DNA of 36,033 bases. It comes from Anaerolineae bacterium. Lineage in GTDB: Bacteria > Chloroflexota > Anaerolineae > Anaerolineales > E44-bin32. Both the position numbers and the translations under genes were made by a program. The notes beneath the pieces were generated by a model. It did no database searches. It was not told the DNA's origin and saw only the letters and a list, made by a program, of their open reading frames with translations. Of the stretch, positions 16,074 through 23,788 are shown one piece after another (the stretch's first letter is position 1; each line of letters opens with the position of its first letter). The DNA is taken from assembly GCA_011192015.1 (NCBI GenBank), contig DUET01000081.1:1-36033 (forward strand), given 5' to 3'.

Positions 16074-17454
16074 CGGCCTGTTCGGGCGGCCGCTCTCCGT
16101 GATCAATGTCGGGCTGGGGATCCTGGCCGAGGGCGTGCGTCTCCAGGAGGCGCCTCTGGTGGACGTGGACTGGAGTCCGCCGCCCGAAGGCATTCCCTGG
16201 TTGACGCATACCAGCAAGGGCGTTTCCATCCAGGAGGCCAACCGGGAAGTGGTGGCGCGCATGATGCATGGGCGCCCGATGCTGGTCGGTTTGGACCTGG
16301 CAAGGAATGTGATCCCGGGCATGCAAGAGAACATGATTCTGCATGCCGGGCCTCCAATCACCTGGGAACGCATGTGCGGACCCACGCGCGGCGCCGTGAT
16401 GGGGGCGCTTGTCTACGAAGGGCTGGCAGACGCTCCCGAAGAAGCCGAGGTGATGGCCGCCAGCGGGGACATCATCTTCGATCCGTGCCATCACCATCAT
16501 GCCGTGGGCCCCATGGCGGGGATCGTTTCAGCCTCGATGCCTGTTTGGATCATCGAAAATGCTGAGTTTGGAAACCGTGCCTTCTGCACATTGAACGAAG
16601 GTCTGGGCAAAGTCCTGCGCTACGGAGCCTACGGGGAGGATGTCTACGCACGCCTGCATTGGATGGCGGATGTACTCTATCCCACCCTGGCGGCAGCCCT
16701 GGAGGCTTCCGGGCCGATCGATCTGCGTTCCCTGATCGCTCAGGCTTTGCACATGGGTGATGAGTGTCACAATCGCAACCGGGCCGGGACTTCCCTGCTA
16801 CTGCGTGCTCTGGCGCCGAGCATGGCCAGAACCTGCGCAGACAGCGAACGGCTGGCCAAGGTGATCGAATTCATAAACGGCAACGATCACTTCTTCCTCA
16901 ACCTCTCCATGCCTGCCGCCAAGGCGATGCTCGAAGCCGCAGAGGGGATCGAGGGCTCGACGATCGTGACTGTGATGGCGCGCAATGGAACCGACTACGG
17001 CATTCGTCTGGCAGGGGAGCCCGAGCGCTGGCATATCGCTCCTGCTGGATGGGTCGAGGGTTTGTATCTACCCAGTTTCAGCGCCGAGGATGCCAATCCC
17101 GATATCGGCGACAGCACGATCACGGAAACCGCCGGTTTCGGGGGCTTTGCCATGGCCGCAGCGCCTGCCATCGCCAGCTTTGTCGGCGGAACCGCGCAGG
17201 ATGCCTTGAACTCGACGCTGGAGGTGTATGAGATCTGCTTTGCGGAACATCAGCATTTCACCATTCCCGTGCTGGACTTCCGGGGCACGCCTACGGGAAT
17301 CGACGTTCGCCTGGTTGCCCGGACGGGAATCCTGCCCAAGCTCAACACGGGAATCGCGCACAAGCTACCCGGCATCGGCATGGTCGGTGCCGGAGTGCTT
17401 CGAGCGCCATCGGAATGTTTCCAGGCGGCCTTTGAGGCCGTGAAAGATTGGTAG
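16048..17454 (+). CDS. DUF1116 family protein (YlbE/AllG, YahG-like)
   Basis: A 468-residue protein closely matching the E. coli AllG/YlbE pattern: ILHAGPPITWERMCGPTRGA, IIFDPCHHHHAVGPMAGI, ASMPVWIIENAEFGNRAFCT, LNEGLGKVLRYGAYGEDV, MGDECHNRNRAGTSLL, NPDIGDSTITETAGFGGFA and LNTGIAHKLPGIGMVGAG. The N-terminal 60 residues (LFGRPLSVINVGL and DVDWSPP) are the extension found in YahG-type members. AllG is a component of oxamate transcarbamylase with AllF and AllH. The HHHH cluster and the cysteine-histidine-rich motifs could bind metal, but this is not established. The ATG at 16048 lies inside the DUF35 gene with GAGG only 3 nt before it; a GTG at 16099 is a possible alternative start. Confidence 0.88.
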   Translation: MGSPSRLLDGLFGRPLSVINVGLGILAEGVRLQEAPLVDVDWSPPPEGIPWLTHTSKGVSIQEANREVVARMMHGRPMLVGLDLARNVIPGMQENMILHAGPPITWERMCGPTRGAVMGALVYEGLADAPEEAEVMAASGDIIFDPCHHHHAVGPMAGIVSASMPVWIIENAEFGNRAFCTLNEGLGKVLRYGAYGEDVYARLHWMADVLYPTLAAALEASGPIDLRSLIAQALHMGDECHNRNRAGTSLLLRALAPSMARTCADSERLAKVIEFINGNDHFFLNLSMPAAKAMLEAAEGIEGSTIVTVMARNGTDYGIRLAGEPERWHIAPAGWVEGLYLPSFSAEDANPDIGDSTITETAGFGGFAMAAAPAIASFVGGTAQDALNSTLEVYEICFAEHQHFTIPVLDFRGTPTGIDVRLVARTGILPKLNTGIAHKLPGIGMVGAGVLRAPSECFQAAFEAVKDW

Positions 17455-17513
17455 AGCCGAAGAAGGTTTTAGGTCAAGTTCGATTCGAAAGTTACACAGG
17501 AGTAAGACAGAAC

Positions 17514-18362
17514 ATGAAGATCATCGATCTATCCATTCCGCTCGGGATCGGCACACCCCCATGGCCGACCTACGAGCCGCTGCAAGTCAAGTATTTCAAG
17601 CGCCTTGCGCCGAACGGCGCCAACGGCCAGATCGTCACGCATTCCAATCACCTCGGCACCCACCTGGACGGGGAGATCCATTTCCACACGCCCGGCAAGG
17701 ACATCGCTTCGCTGGACTTCGATTTCCTGTACGGCCCCGGCGTGATCGTGGATCTCTCGGATGCATGCGGTGATTACGAAGTCTACACTTCCAAGATGGT
17801 GGAGGAACGCGTGGAGGTCCGGGAAGGAGACATTCTGCTCATCCACACCGGATACCACCGCTATGGCTGGGATCAGCCCTTGGCGGACGAGATCCGCTAC
17901 ATGGTCAAGCATCCAGGACCGGACCGGGAGTTCGCCCAGTGGTGCTTGAAGAAGAAGATCAAGTGGCTGGGTGTGGATTGCGGCAGCGCAGATCATCCCA
18001 TGAACACGATCATCCGAACGTGGATGCCGCGGCAGGCCAAGGAAGCCGATGAGGTCTTCAAGGCGAAGTACGGCAAGCCCATGGCGGAGGTGTTCACGGA
18101 CGATAAATATCAACTGATGCACCTCGACCTGTTCCCCCACGGGATCATTCATGCCGAGTGCCTGGGAGGCGACATCGATCTGCTGCTCAACGAGCGTGTG
18201 GACATCGGCTGTTTCCCCTGGCGGTTTGTGGATGGAGAGGCGAGCATCAGCCGCATCGTCGCCTTTGTCGACGATGATCGCTATGCGGAATTGATGGAAA
18301 AGAAGAAATCGTTTGAACTGACCAAGTTCGGGGATTGTGTTTGTCCGAGACCTCAGTTGTGA
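17514..18362 (+). CDS. Cyclase-family metal-dependent hydrolase (kynurenine formamidase/isatin hydrolase type)
   Basis: A 282-residue enzyme of PF04199. It carries the metal-binding signature HLGTHLDGEIHFHTPGKD (HxGTHxDxxxH), then VIVDLSDACGDYEV, DILLIHTGYHRYGWD and KWLGVDCGSADHP. Characterised relatives hydrolyse an amide, formamide or lactam bond with Mn2+ or Zn2+, for example N-formylkynurenine or isatin. A long insert between the last motif and HLDLFPHGIIHAECLGGD makes it longer than KynB. I chose the ATG at 17514 (AGGAG 11 nt upstream, then MKIIDLSIPLG) over the upstream in-frame TTG at 17448. In the cluster it is the natural candidate for ring or amide opening after the molybdenum hydroxylase. 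Confidence 0.85.
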   Translation: MKIIDLSIPLGIGTPPWPTYEPLQVKYFKRLAPNGANGQIVTHSNHLGTHLDGEIHFHTPGKDIASLDFDFLYGPGVIVDLSDACGDYEVYTSKMVEERVEVREGDILLIHTGYHRYGWDQPLADEIRYMVKHPGPDREFAQWCLKKKIKWLGVDCGSADHPMNTIIRTWMPRQAKEADEVFKAKYGKPMAEVFTDDKYQLMHLDLFPHGIIHAECLGGDIDLLLNERVDIGCFPWRFVDGEASISRIVAFVDDDRYAELMEKKKSFELTKFGDCVCPRPQL

Positions 18363-18430
18363 TTACATCGGGCATGATCTGCTGACGATTGCAAGAGATG
18401 ATTGCTGTTAGATCAAACATATCGATCCTT

Positions 18431-18443
18431 CATGCCAGGCATG
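18431..18443 (+). promoter_or_regulatory. Dyad upstream of the molybdenum hydroxylase genes
   Basis: CATGCC-A-GGCATG is a perfect 6+1+6 inverted repeat, followed by another GGCATG half at 18449-18454. It lies in the 119-nt gap between the cyclase and FAD-subunit genes, the largest gap within the cluster, 38 nt before the ATG. It could be an operator or a short mRNA hairpin separating two parts of the operon. Confidence 0.35.
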
Positions 18444-18481
18444 TTGAGGCATGGAGATGAGCCACCTTCTGGGAGGCTAGC

Positions 18482-19381
18482 ATGGAAGTTGTAAGTTCGG
18501 GGCTGCCCGAATTCGAATACATTCACGCCGAATCGATCGAGCAGGCTTCCACATTCCTGCTGGATGAATCCAAAGACAGCCGGCTGTTCATGGGAGGCAC
18601 GGATCTTTTCGTGCAGATGAGAGCCGGAGCGAGATCGCCCAGTTTGCTGGTGGACGTGAAGCATCTTCCGGGGATGAACGACATTCAATTGAAACCCGAT
18701 GGAAGCCTGCACGTAGGAGCGGCGGTCAATCTGAATGCGCTTGCCCGGCACGAGGACGTCGCCGAACACTATGCCTTGCTTGCTGAAGCCGCCCAGAGCG
18801 TCGGATCCTACCAGTTGCGATCGCGGGCCACGATGGGTGGGAACCTGTGCAACGCCTCGCCGGCTGCAGATACGGCCCCGGCGGCACTCGTACTCGGGGC
18901 AAGGCTTATCGCCCAGAGTGGAAAGGATGAGCGGAGCATCCCGGTGGAGGCGTTCTTTCTCGGTCCCGGGGAAACCGCTTTGCAGCGTGGCGAGATCCTC
19001 ACGCGTATCGAATTCCCTTCTCCCCCCAAGCGATCGGTGGGGCGGTATTTGAAACTGGGACGCAATGCTGCCGGCGATCTGGCCATCGTCGGCGTCGCCG
19101 TCCTGGGCTTCCCGGATGACGAAGCGCCATCGGGATACCGATTCCGCTTGGCCCTATCGTCCGTGGCGCCTACACCCCTGCTTGTGCCCGAGGTGGAAAA
19201 CATCCTTTCCGGAGAAACCATGAACGATGAACGTATCCAGGCAGCCGCAAGGACCGCACAGCAGGCAGCCAAGCCGATCGATGACGTTCGCGCCACGGCT
19301 GATTACCGCTCGGCGATGGTAGAAGTGTATGCAAGACGCGCCCTGAAAGCTGTTTGGGCTGCGCTGCGGAGGGATAACTAG
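18482..19381 (+). CDS. Molybdenum hydroxylase FAD-binding (medium) subunit
   Basis: The FAD subunit (CoxM/XdhB type, 299 residues) of a three-subunit xanthine-dehydrogenase-family enzyme. It passes electrons from the [2Fe-2S] subunit to the acceptor. It has the FAD pyrophosphate motif FMGGTDLFVQMRAG near residue 37, the second FAD motif ATMGGNLCNASPAADTAPA near 117, and the C-terminal CO-dehydrogenase flavoprotein domain ending with ADYRSAMVEVYARRALK. No YxxC[4Fe-4S] insert of the 4-hydroxybenzoyl-CoA reductase type was seen. The ATG at 18482 follows GGGAGG. The small-subunit gene follows with no gap. Confidence 0.93.
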   Translation: MEVVSSGLPEFEYIHAESIEQASTFLLDESKDSRLFMGGTDLFVQMRAGARSPSLLVDVKHLPGMNDIQLKPDGSLHVGAAVNLNALARHEDVAEHYALLAEAAQSVGSYQLRSRATMGGNLCNASPAADTAPAALVLGARLIAQSGKDERSIPVEAFFLGPGETALQRGEILTRIEFPSPPKRSVGRYLKLGRNAAGDLAIVGVAVLGFPDDEAPSGYRFRLALSSVAPTPLLVPEVENILSGETMNDERIQAAARTAQQAAKPIDDVRATADYRSAMVEVYARRALKAVWAALRRDN

Positions 19382-19849
19382 ATGACCACACACAAGATCG
19401 CGTTGACCGTCAACGGCATCCAAGAACAGGTCGAAGTACCCTCCAACATGACGCTATTGACGATGCTGCGAGAGCGCCTGGGTTTGACAGGCGCCAAGAA
19501 TGGATGCGCTGCCGGCGAATGCGGCGCCTGCACGGTGATGATGAACGGCGAACCCGTAAACTCCTGCCTGGTGTTGGCCGTTGAAGCCGAAGGAGCTGAG
19601 ATCGTCACGGTCGAAGGGCTCTCCAACGAGAATGGCTTGGATGGGCTGCAAGAGGCCATGATCGAAGTTACGGGTACACAATGCGGCTTCTGCCCTCCGG
19701 GGGGCTTGATCTCGGCAAGGGCGTTGCTCGATCGAAATCCCTCCCCCAGTGAAGACGAGATCAAGGATGCCCTGCGCGGCAACTTATGCCGCTGTACGGG
19801 CTATGTGCGCATCTTGGAATCCGTCAAACAGGCAGCGAAGGGAGGCTGA
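19382..19849 (+). CDS. Molybdenum hydroxylase [2Fe-2S] (small) subunit
   Basis: A 155-residue CoxS/XdhC-type electron-transfer subunit with all eight cluster ligands. The plant-ferredoxin-type centre uses Cys 42, 47, 50 and 62 (GCAAGECGACTV), and the second centre uses Cys 101, 104, 136 and 138 (CGFCPPG and CRCTG). The usual CGFCTPG is CGFCPPG here, a small change. The ATG directly follows the FAD-subunit stop, with GGAGGG upstream. Order FAD, Fe-S, Mo is the standard CoxMSL arrangement. Confidence 0.95.
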   Translation: MTTHKIALTVNGIQEQVEVPSNMTLLTMLRERLGLTGAKNGCAAGECGACTVMMNGEPVNSCLVLAVEAEGAEIVTVEGLSNENGLDGLQEAMIEVTGTQCGFCPPGGLISARALLDRNPSPSEDEIKDALRGNLCRCTGYVRILESVKQAAKGG

Positions 19850-19850
19850 A

Positions 19851-22208
19851 GTGGCTGAGAAAATGAAATCCCCAAGCGTCCCCTCGCCGATAGGAGAAAG
19901 CGTTCCCCGTTTGGATGCGCTGCAAAAGGTGACCGGGGAGGCCGTGTTCACCGACGATCTGCAATTCGGCGCGGATCTCCTCTACGGACGCATTTTGCGC
20001 AGCCCGCATCCTCATGCACGCATCAAACGCCTCGATGCCAGCAAAGCACTGGCGCTACCGGGCGTGAAGGCCCTGGTGACGGGGGATGATTGCAAGGATC
20101 GTTTTGGCTTGTACCTCAAAGATCGCTACACCTTCTGCAAGGATCGCGTGCGCTATGTGGGCGATCCCGTCGCCGGCATTGTCGCCACGAGCGAGCGCCT
20201 CGCCGAGCAGGCTTGCCGCTTGGTGGAGGTAGAGTACGAGGTTTTGGAGCCGGTGTTGGATCCCGTGCAGGGAGCCCAGGATGGCGCTCCCCTACTGCAC
20301 CCGAATCTCAAGGAGTACATCGTCGCGCCTTTCATCTTTCCTCAGCATGGCAGCAACATCTCCAACTACTTCAAACTGCGCAAGGGAGACGTGGAAGGCG
20401 CTTGGTCGAAGTGCAACGTGATCGTGGAGGGCGCTTACCGCGTTCCCCATGTGCAGCATGTGCCCATCGAGCCGCACATCACCGTCGCGAAATTCGATCA
20501 CAGCGGCAATGTTACCCTATGGGCCAGCAGTCAATCTCCCTTCGCCCAGCGTGATTTGATCGCGGGTTCGCTGGGGATCTCCCCCAACCGTGTGCGTGTG
20601 ATCTCATCCTTTGTGGGAGGCGGCTTTGGCTCCAAGGCCGGCGTGTCGATGGAGGCCTTGGCCGTGATGATGGCGCAGAAGGTGCCGGGGCATCCTGTCA
20701 AGGTGAGGCTGACGCGCGAGGAGGAGTTCTACTGCTCGTTTGTGAGACAGGGATTGGTTTCCAACATCAAAATCGGTGCGGATGAGGACGGCACGCTGCT
20801 GGCTATGCAGACCGAGTTCTACTGGGATGCAGGCGCGTACACGGAATACGGCGTCAACATCACACGCGCGGCCGGCTATTCCTGCACCGGACCCTATGAT
20901 GTTCCCAACGTGTGGAGCGATTCCTACTGTGTCTACACCAATCATCCGGTCGGCGGCCCGATGCGCGGCTTCGGCATGCCGGAGATTCACTGGGGCATCG
21001 AGCAGACCATGGATCAAGTCGCCCAGAAGTTGGGCATGGACGAGAAGGAGTTCCGTCTCAAGAACTGCATCCGGGAAGGTTCGATCACGCCTACGGGCTC
21101 GAAGATGCATGCTCTCGATCTCGAATCCTGCATCCTCAAAGCGGCGGAGGCGATCGATTGGGGAAAGCAGGAACCTGCCAGCGCTCCCCACAAGCGGCGC
21201 GGCAAGGGCATTGCCATCATGTGGAAAGCCCCCGCCATGCCACCGAACGCAGGATCGTCGTCGATCGTTCGGTTCAATGAGGACGGCACCGTGTCGGTCG
21301 GAATCGGTGGGCAGGAATTGGGCCAAGGCTCGCATACGGTTGCAGCGCAAATTGCAGCCGCGACGCTGGGCGTGCCCATGGATTCGATCCGCATCAGCTA
21401 CCCTGTGGACACGCAATACAGTCCCTACGAATGGCAGACTGTTGCCAGCAGACTCACCTGGTCGATGGGCAACGCCATTCGGGAGGCGGCCCTGGATGCC
21501 CGCAGGCAGATCCTCGAGCTTGCTGCCGAGCATTGGGACGAGCAGCCTGACGATCTCGATCTCCATGATGGGCAGGTCATCTCCTATAAATCCGAGAGAT
21601 CGGAACCCCTGAAGAATCTGGTGGTGTATGGCCTTCCGAAGGAGGATGACAGCGGGTGGCGTGGAGGCCCGATCATCGGGCGGGGCATGTTCATGCCCAA
21701 CTACGTCAGTGCCCTGGACCCTGAAACGGGTCAAGGACCGCGTGCGGTTGTCCACTTCACACCCGGATGCCAAGCGGTGGATCTCGAGGTCGATATCGAG
21801 ACCGGGCAGATCACGCTGCTGCGGGTTTCATCGGCTTTCGATGTCGGCAAGGCCATCAACCCTGATCAGGTGCGAGCCCAGATGGAGGGCGGCGTCGTCC
21901 AGGGCGCAAGCACGACCTTGCTCGAGCATTTGCGTCTGGAAAACGGCGTTCCTGTGAATCCCAATTTCACCGACTACCGCATCGCCTCCACGGTGGACAT
22001 GCCCCTCAAGACCATCCCCATCATCGTGGAGGTCCCGCAGGACGATGGCCCATGGGGTGCGCGCGGCATCGGCGAGCACTCGATGGTGCCCACAGCGCCG
22101 GCTATCGCCAACGCGCTGGCCGATGCCGTCGGCTTGCGCATTCACGATCTGCCGTTGAGCGCAGAACGGGTCTTCAAGGCTTTGCGGGATAAGGAAGCTG
22201 CAACATAG
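19851..22208 (+). CDS. Molybdenum hydroxylase molybdopterin-binding (large) subunit
   Basis: The 785-residue catalytic subunit (XdhA/CoxL family). It opens with IGESVPRLDALQKVTGEAVFTDD, then has SSFVGGGFGSKAG and GGPMRGFGMPE (Mo-cofactor contacts), GGQELGQGSHT, and the catalytic glutamate in GARGIGEHSM near residue 748. There is no AYXCSFR loop of aerobic CO dehydrogenase, so CO oxidation is unlikely; a hydroxylase of an N-heterocycle or aldehyde is expected. An upstream ORF extension overlaps the small subunit. I chose GTG 19851, which follows GGAGG and starts two bases after the small-subunit stop. Substrate unknown; its cluster partners argue for a purine-, pyrimidine- or lactam-like compound. 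Confidence 0.92.
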   Translation: MAEKMKSPSVPSPIGESVPRLDALQKVTGEAVFTDDLQFGADLLYGRILRSPHPHARIKRLDASKALALPGVKALVTGDDCKDRFGLYLKDRYTFCKDRVRYVGDPVAGIVATSERLAEQACRLVEVEYEVLEPVLDPVQGAQDGAPLLHPNLKEYIVAPFIFPQHGSNISNYFKLRKGDVEGAWSKCNVIVEGAYRVPHVQHVPIEPHITVAKFDHSGNVTLWASSQSPFAQRDLIAGSLGISPNRVRVISSFVGGGFGSKAGVSMEALAVMMAQKVPGHPVKVRLTREEEFYCSFVRQGLVSNIKIGADEDGTLLAMQTEFYWDAGAYTEYGVNITRAAGYSCTGPYDVPNVWSDSYCVYTNHPVGGPMRGFGMPEIHWGIEQTMDQVAQKLGMDEKEFRLKNCIREGSITPTGSKMHALDLESCILKAAEAIDWGKQEPASAPHKRRGKGIAIMWKAPAMPPNAGSSSIVRFNEDGTVSVGIGGQELGQGSHTVAAQIAAATLGVPMDSIRISYPVDTQYSPYEWQTVASRLTWSMGNAIREAALDARRQILELAAEHWDEQPDDLDLHDGQVISYKSERSEPLKNLVVYGLPKEDDSGWRGGPIIGRGMFMPNYVSALDPETGQGPRAVVHFTPGCQAVDLEVDIETGQITLLRVSSAFDVGKAINPDQVRAQMEGGVVQGASTTLLEHLRLENGVPVNPNFTDYRIASTVDMPLKTIPIIVEVPQDDGPWGARGIGEHSMVPTAPAIANALADAVGLRIHDLPLSAERVFKALRDKEAAT

Positions 22209-23089
22209 CGCATTCGCTGAAGGCTCTCTCGATCAGTTCTCATGCCCGGGCATGGCTGCGACGTTCGCCGCCTGCCCGGGTATTGCATTTGTTCGACGAG
22301 GCGTGCAACTTGTTGGCCGATGACGGGGATGTGCTCTCGCTGGTGACGGAATCCGTGAGCGATGGCCCTTTCAACCTGGTCCTGCCGGCGGTGGATTTCA
22401 CCCGAGTCGTTTCTCCCGATGCAAGGGTTGAAAGCCGTGCGGATGGATTGCGCCTCGGAGATATCGAGATCGATGCCCGTTCGGCGCGCACCTGGGAGGC
22501 ACGGCCCGATTGGCGGCAAATACAATCAAAAGCCGATCGGCTACAGGTTGGATTGGAACATGTGATGGCGGTCCTGGAAGGTTCAGCATTGGATGAGGGG
22601 CTGGCTGGATTGATCGTGGACTTGCCGGTGCAACGAGGTGCGCTTGCCGAAGAAATCCTGCGTCAAGCGCGTCCGTCGGCGGAAGAACTGATGCTTGGTA
22701 TGCGAAAGGCGGACGCTTCGATCTGCAGGCAGGCAGCCGGGGAACTGGCTGGCCTGGGAGGCGGCCTCACGCCGGCTGGGGATGACTGGATCGTCGGAGC
22801 CTTGCTGGGCGCATGGGTGCTTTGGAAACACGAGGAGGCAGCCCAGTTGGGAGAAGCGGTTATGCAGGCGGCCAGGCGTTCCCCACCCCTTTCGCTTTGC
22901 TGGATCCGCGCCGCAGCTGGGGGTGAGTGCAGCATGAGATGGCACGAGTTGTTGGGCGCATTACAGCGCCGGGATGAGTCGCCCATTCGAAGTGCTGCGC
23001 AGCGTATGCTGGCACAAGGCCACACTTCAGGAGCGGATGCTCTAGCAGGTTTCGTTGCCGTGCTCCGAGGGGAGCGACTCCGGGAATGA
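22205..23089 (+). CDS. DUF2877 family protein (YlbF/AllH homologue), unusual start
   Basis: AllH is the third component of oxamate transcarbamylase in E. coli. The key motifs are present: GLGGGLTPAGDDWIVGALLG near residue 190 and a C-terminal GHTSGADALAGF. The family-like N-terminus (SLKALSISSHARAWL) begins before any ATG, GTG or TTG. The first ordinary start in frame is TTG 22283, inside conserved sequence and without a ribosome binding site. The best-supplied codon is ATA at 22205-22207, 7 nt after AAGGAAG and overlapping the large-subunit TAG stop in the way ATGA overlaps do; CTG 22217 is another option. The start is therefore uncertain, the family assignment firm. From ATA the length is 294 residues against 271 for YlbF. 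Confidence 0.8.
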   Translation: MAHSLKALSISSHARAWLRRSPPARVLHLFDEACNLLADDGDVLSLVTESVSDGPFNLVLPAVDFTRVVSPDARVESRADGLRLGDIEIDARSARTWEARPDWRQIQSKADRLQVGLEHVMAVLEGSALDEGLAGLIVDLPVQRGALAEEILRQARPSAEELMLGMRKADASICRQAAGELAGLGGGLTPAGDDWIVGALLGAWVLWKHEEAAQLGEAVMQAARRSPPLSLCWIRAAAGGECSMRWHELLGALQRRDESPIRSAAQRMLAQGHTSGADALAGFVAVLRGERLRE

Positions 23090-23096
23090 GATCGCG

Positions 23097-23112
23097 GTGA
23101 AGAATCCTTCAC
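23097..23112. terminator. Hairpin between convergent genes
   Basis: GTGAAG (23097-23102) and CTTCAC (23107-23112) form a perfect 6-bp stem with a 4-nt loop. It sits in the 39-nt gap between the DUF2877 gene and the convergent hydrolase gene, where a bidirectional terminator is expected. No poly-T tract follows on either strand, so confidence is low. Confidence 0.3.
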
Positions 23113-23128
23113 GGAACGGGTCGATCTT

Positions 23129-23617
23129 TCATGCTTTCGATACGAGATCGAGCCAAGCCAGGGATTGCACGGTCTGATGGAGCCTGTGATCGTCGTCGAC
23201 GACGTTGAAGGTGAGATTCGTGAAGACACGCTCACAGATGGGGCGCAGGGATTCAAGCGGGATGACATCATCTCGCTTGCCGTGGAAGATCACTGTGGGC
23301 ACCTCGATGTGTGGATCCGATGATTTGTCGAATTCAGGAAGGATCAAGGCCGGCGCGAGCAGAATGAGCTTGCGCACCTGATCCGGCTGCTGCGTGGCGA
23401 AGATCGTGGCCATCAACCCGCCGAAGCTCGAGCCGATGATCGTCCAACCGGATCGATCCCCGATTATTGGGTATAGCTGGGTCAGGCGTTCTTCGAGGGA
23501 GCCGGTGAAATCCGGTGTGAGGGCATGTGGGAAGATGCTTCGGAACAGATTCCCTTTGAAGCCATGCCCGCTGCTCACGAGCCCATGCAGGAAGATGATC
23601 GGCGGTTTGGGTTTCAT
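23129..23617 (-). CDS. Small alpha/beta-hydrolase
   Basis: A compact 162-residue alpha/beta-hydrolase. It has the oxyanion HG (residues 11-12), a nucleophile elbow GSSFGG with Ser 64, an acidic residue Asp 117 in GKRDDVIP, and the catalytic histidine His 144 in DDDHRL, so the triad is complete. Size and layout resemble the YqiA/RBBP9-type esterases; the substrate is unknown. An in-frame extension to 23677 exists, but the ATG at 23617 is preceded by GAGGTG and starts MKPKPPIIFLHG. It lies 171 nt downstream of the nitrilase-family gene on the same strand, and converges on the FdrA cluster. Confidence 0.8.
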   Translation of the reverse strand: MKPKPPIIFLHGLVSSGHGFKGNLFRSIFPHALTPDFTGSLEERLTQLYPIIGDRSGWTIIGSSFGGLMATIFATQQPDQVRKLILLAPALILPEFDKSSDPHIEVPTVIFHGKRDDVIPLESLRPICERVFTNLTFNVVDDDHRLHQTVQSLAWLDLVSKA

Positions 23618-23788
23618 CTCGCACCTCGATTGCCTGTGCGCGCTGGCTGTTCTCCATGAGTCGGATGGAACGGCCAATACCAGCGTTGGATGGGGAAGTC
23701 ATTCTCGGATCATCCGGGTCTGTTCACTGTCTTTGGATGCATCAACTCTCAGCAGGGTGGCGTGATCAGATGCCTCTTGCTGTTCGTG

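Noticed and set aside
17448-17513. TTG 17448 as the cyclase start
   Set aside because: It overlaps the DUF1116 stop but has no good ribosome binding site, and the added 22 residues are not family-like; ATG 17514 has AGGAG.
20604-21773. 389-codon minus-strand frame
   Set aside because: Antisense shadow of the molybdopterin-binding subunit, rich in His and Arg as typical of reverse-frame translations.
19851-22208. Aerobic CO dehydrogenase (CoxL)
   Set aside because: The AYXCSFR active-site loop of form I CoxL is absent; the neighbours point to another substrate.
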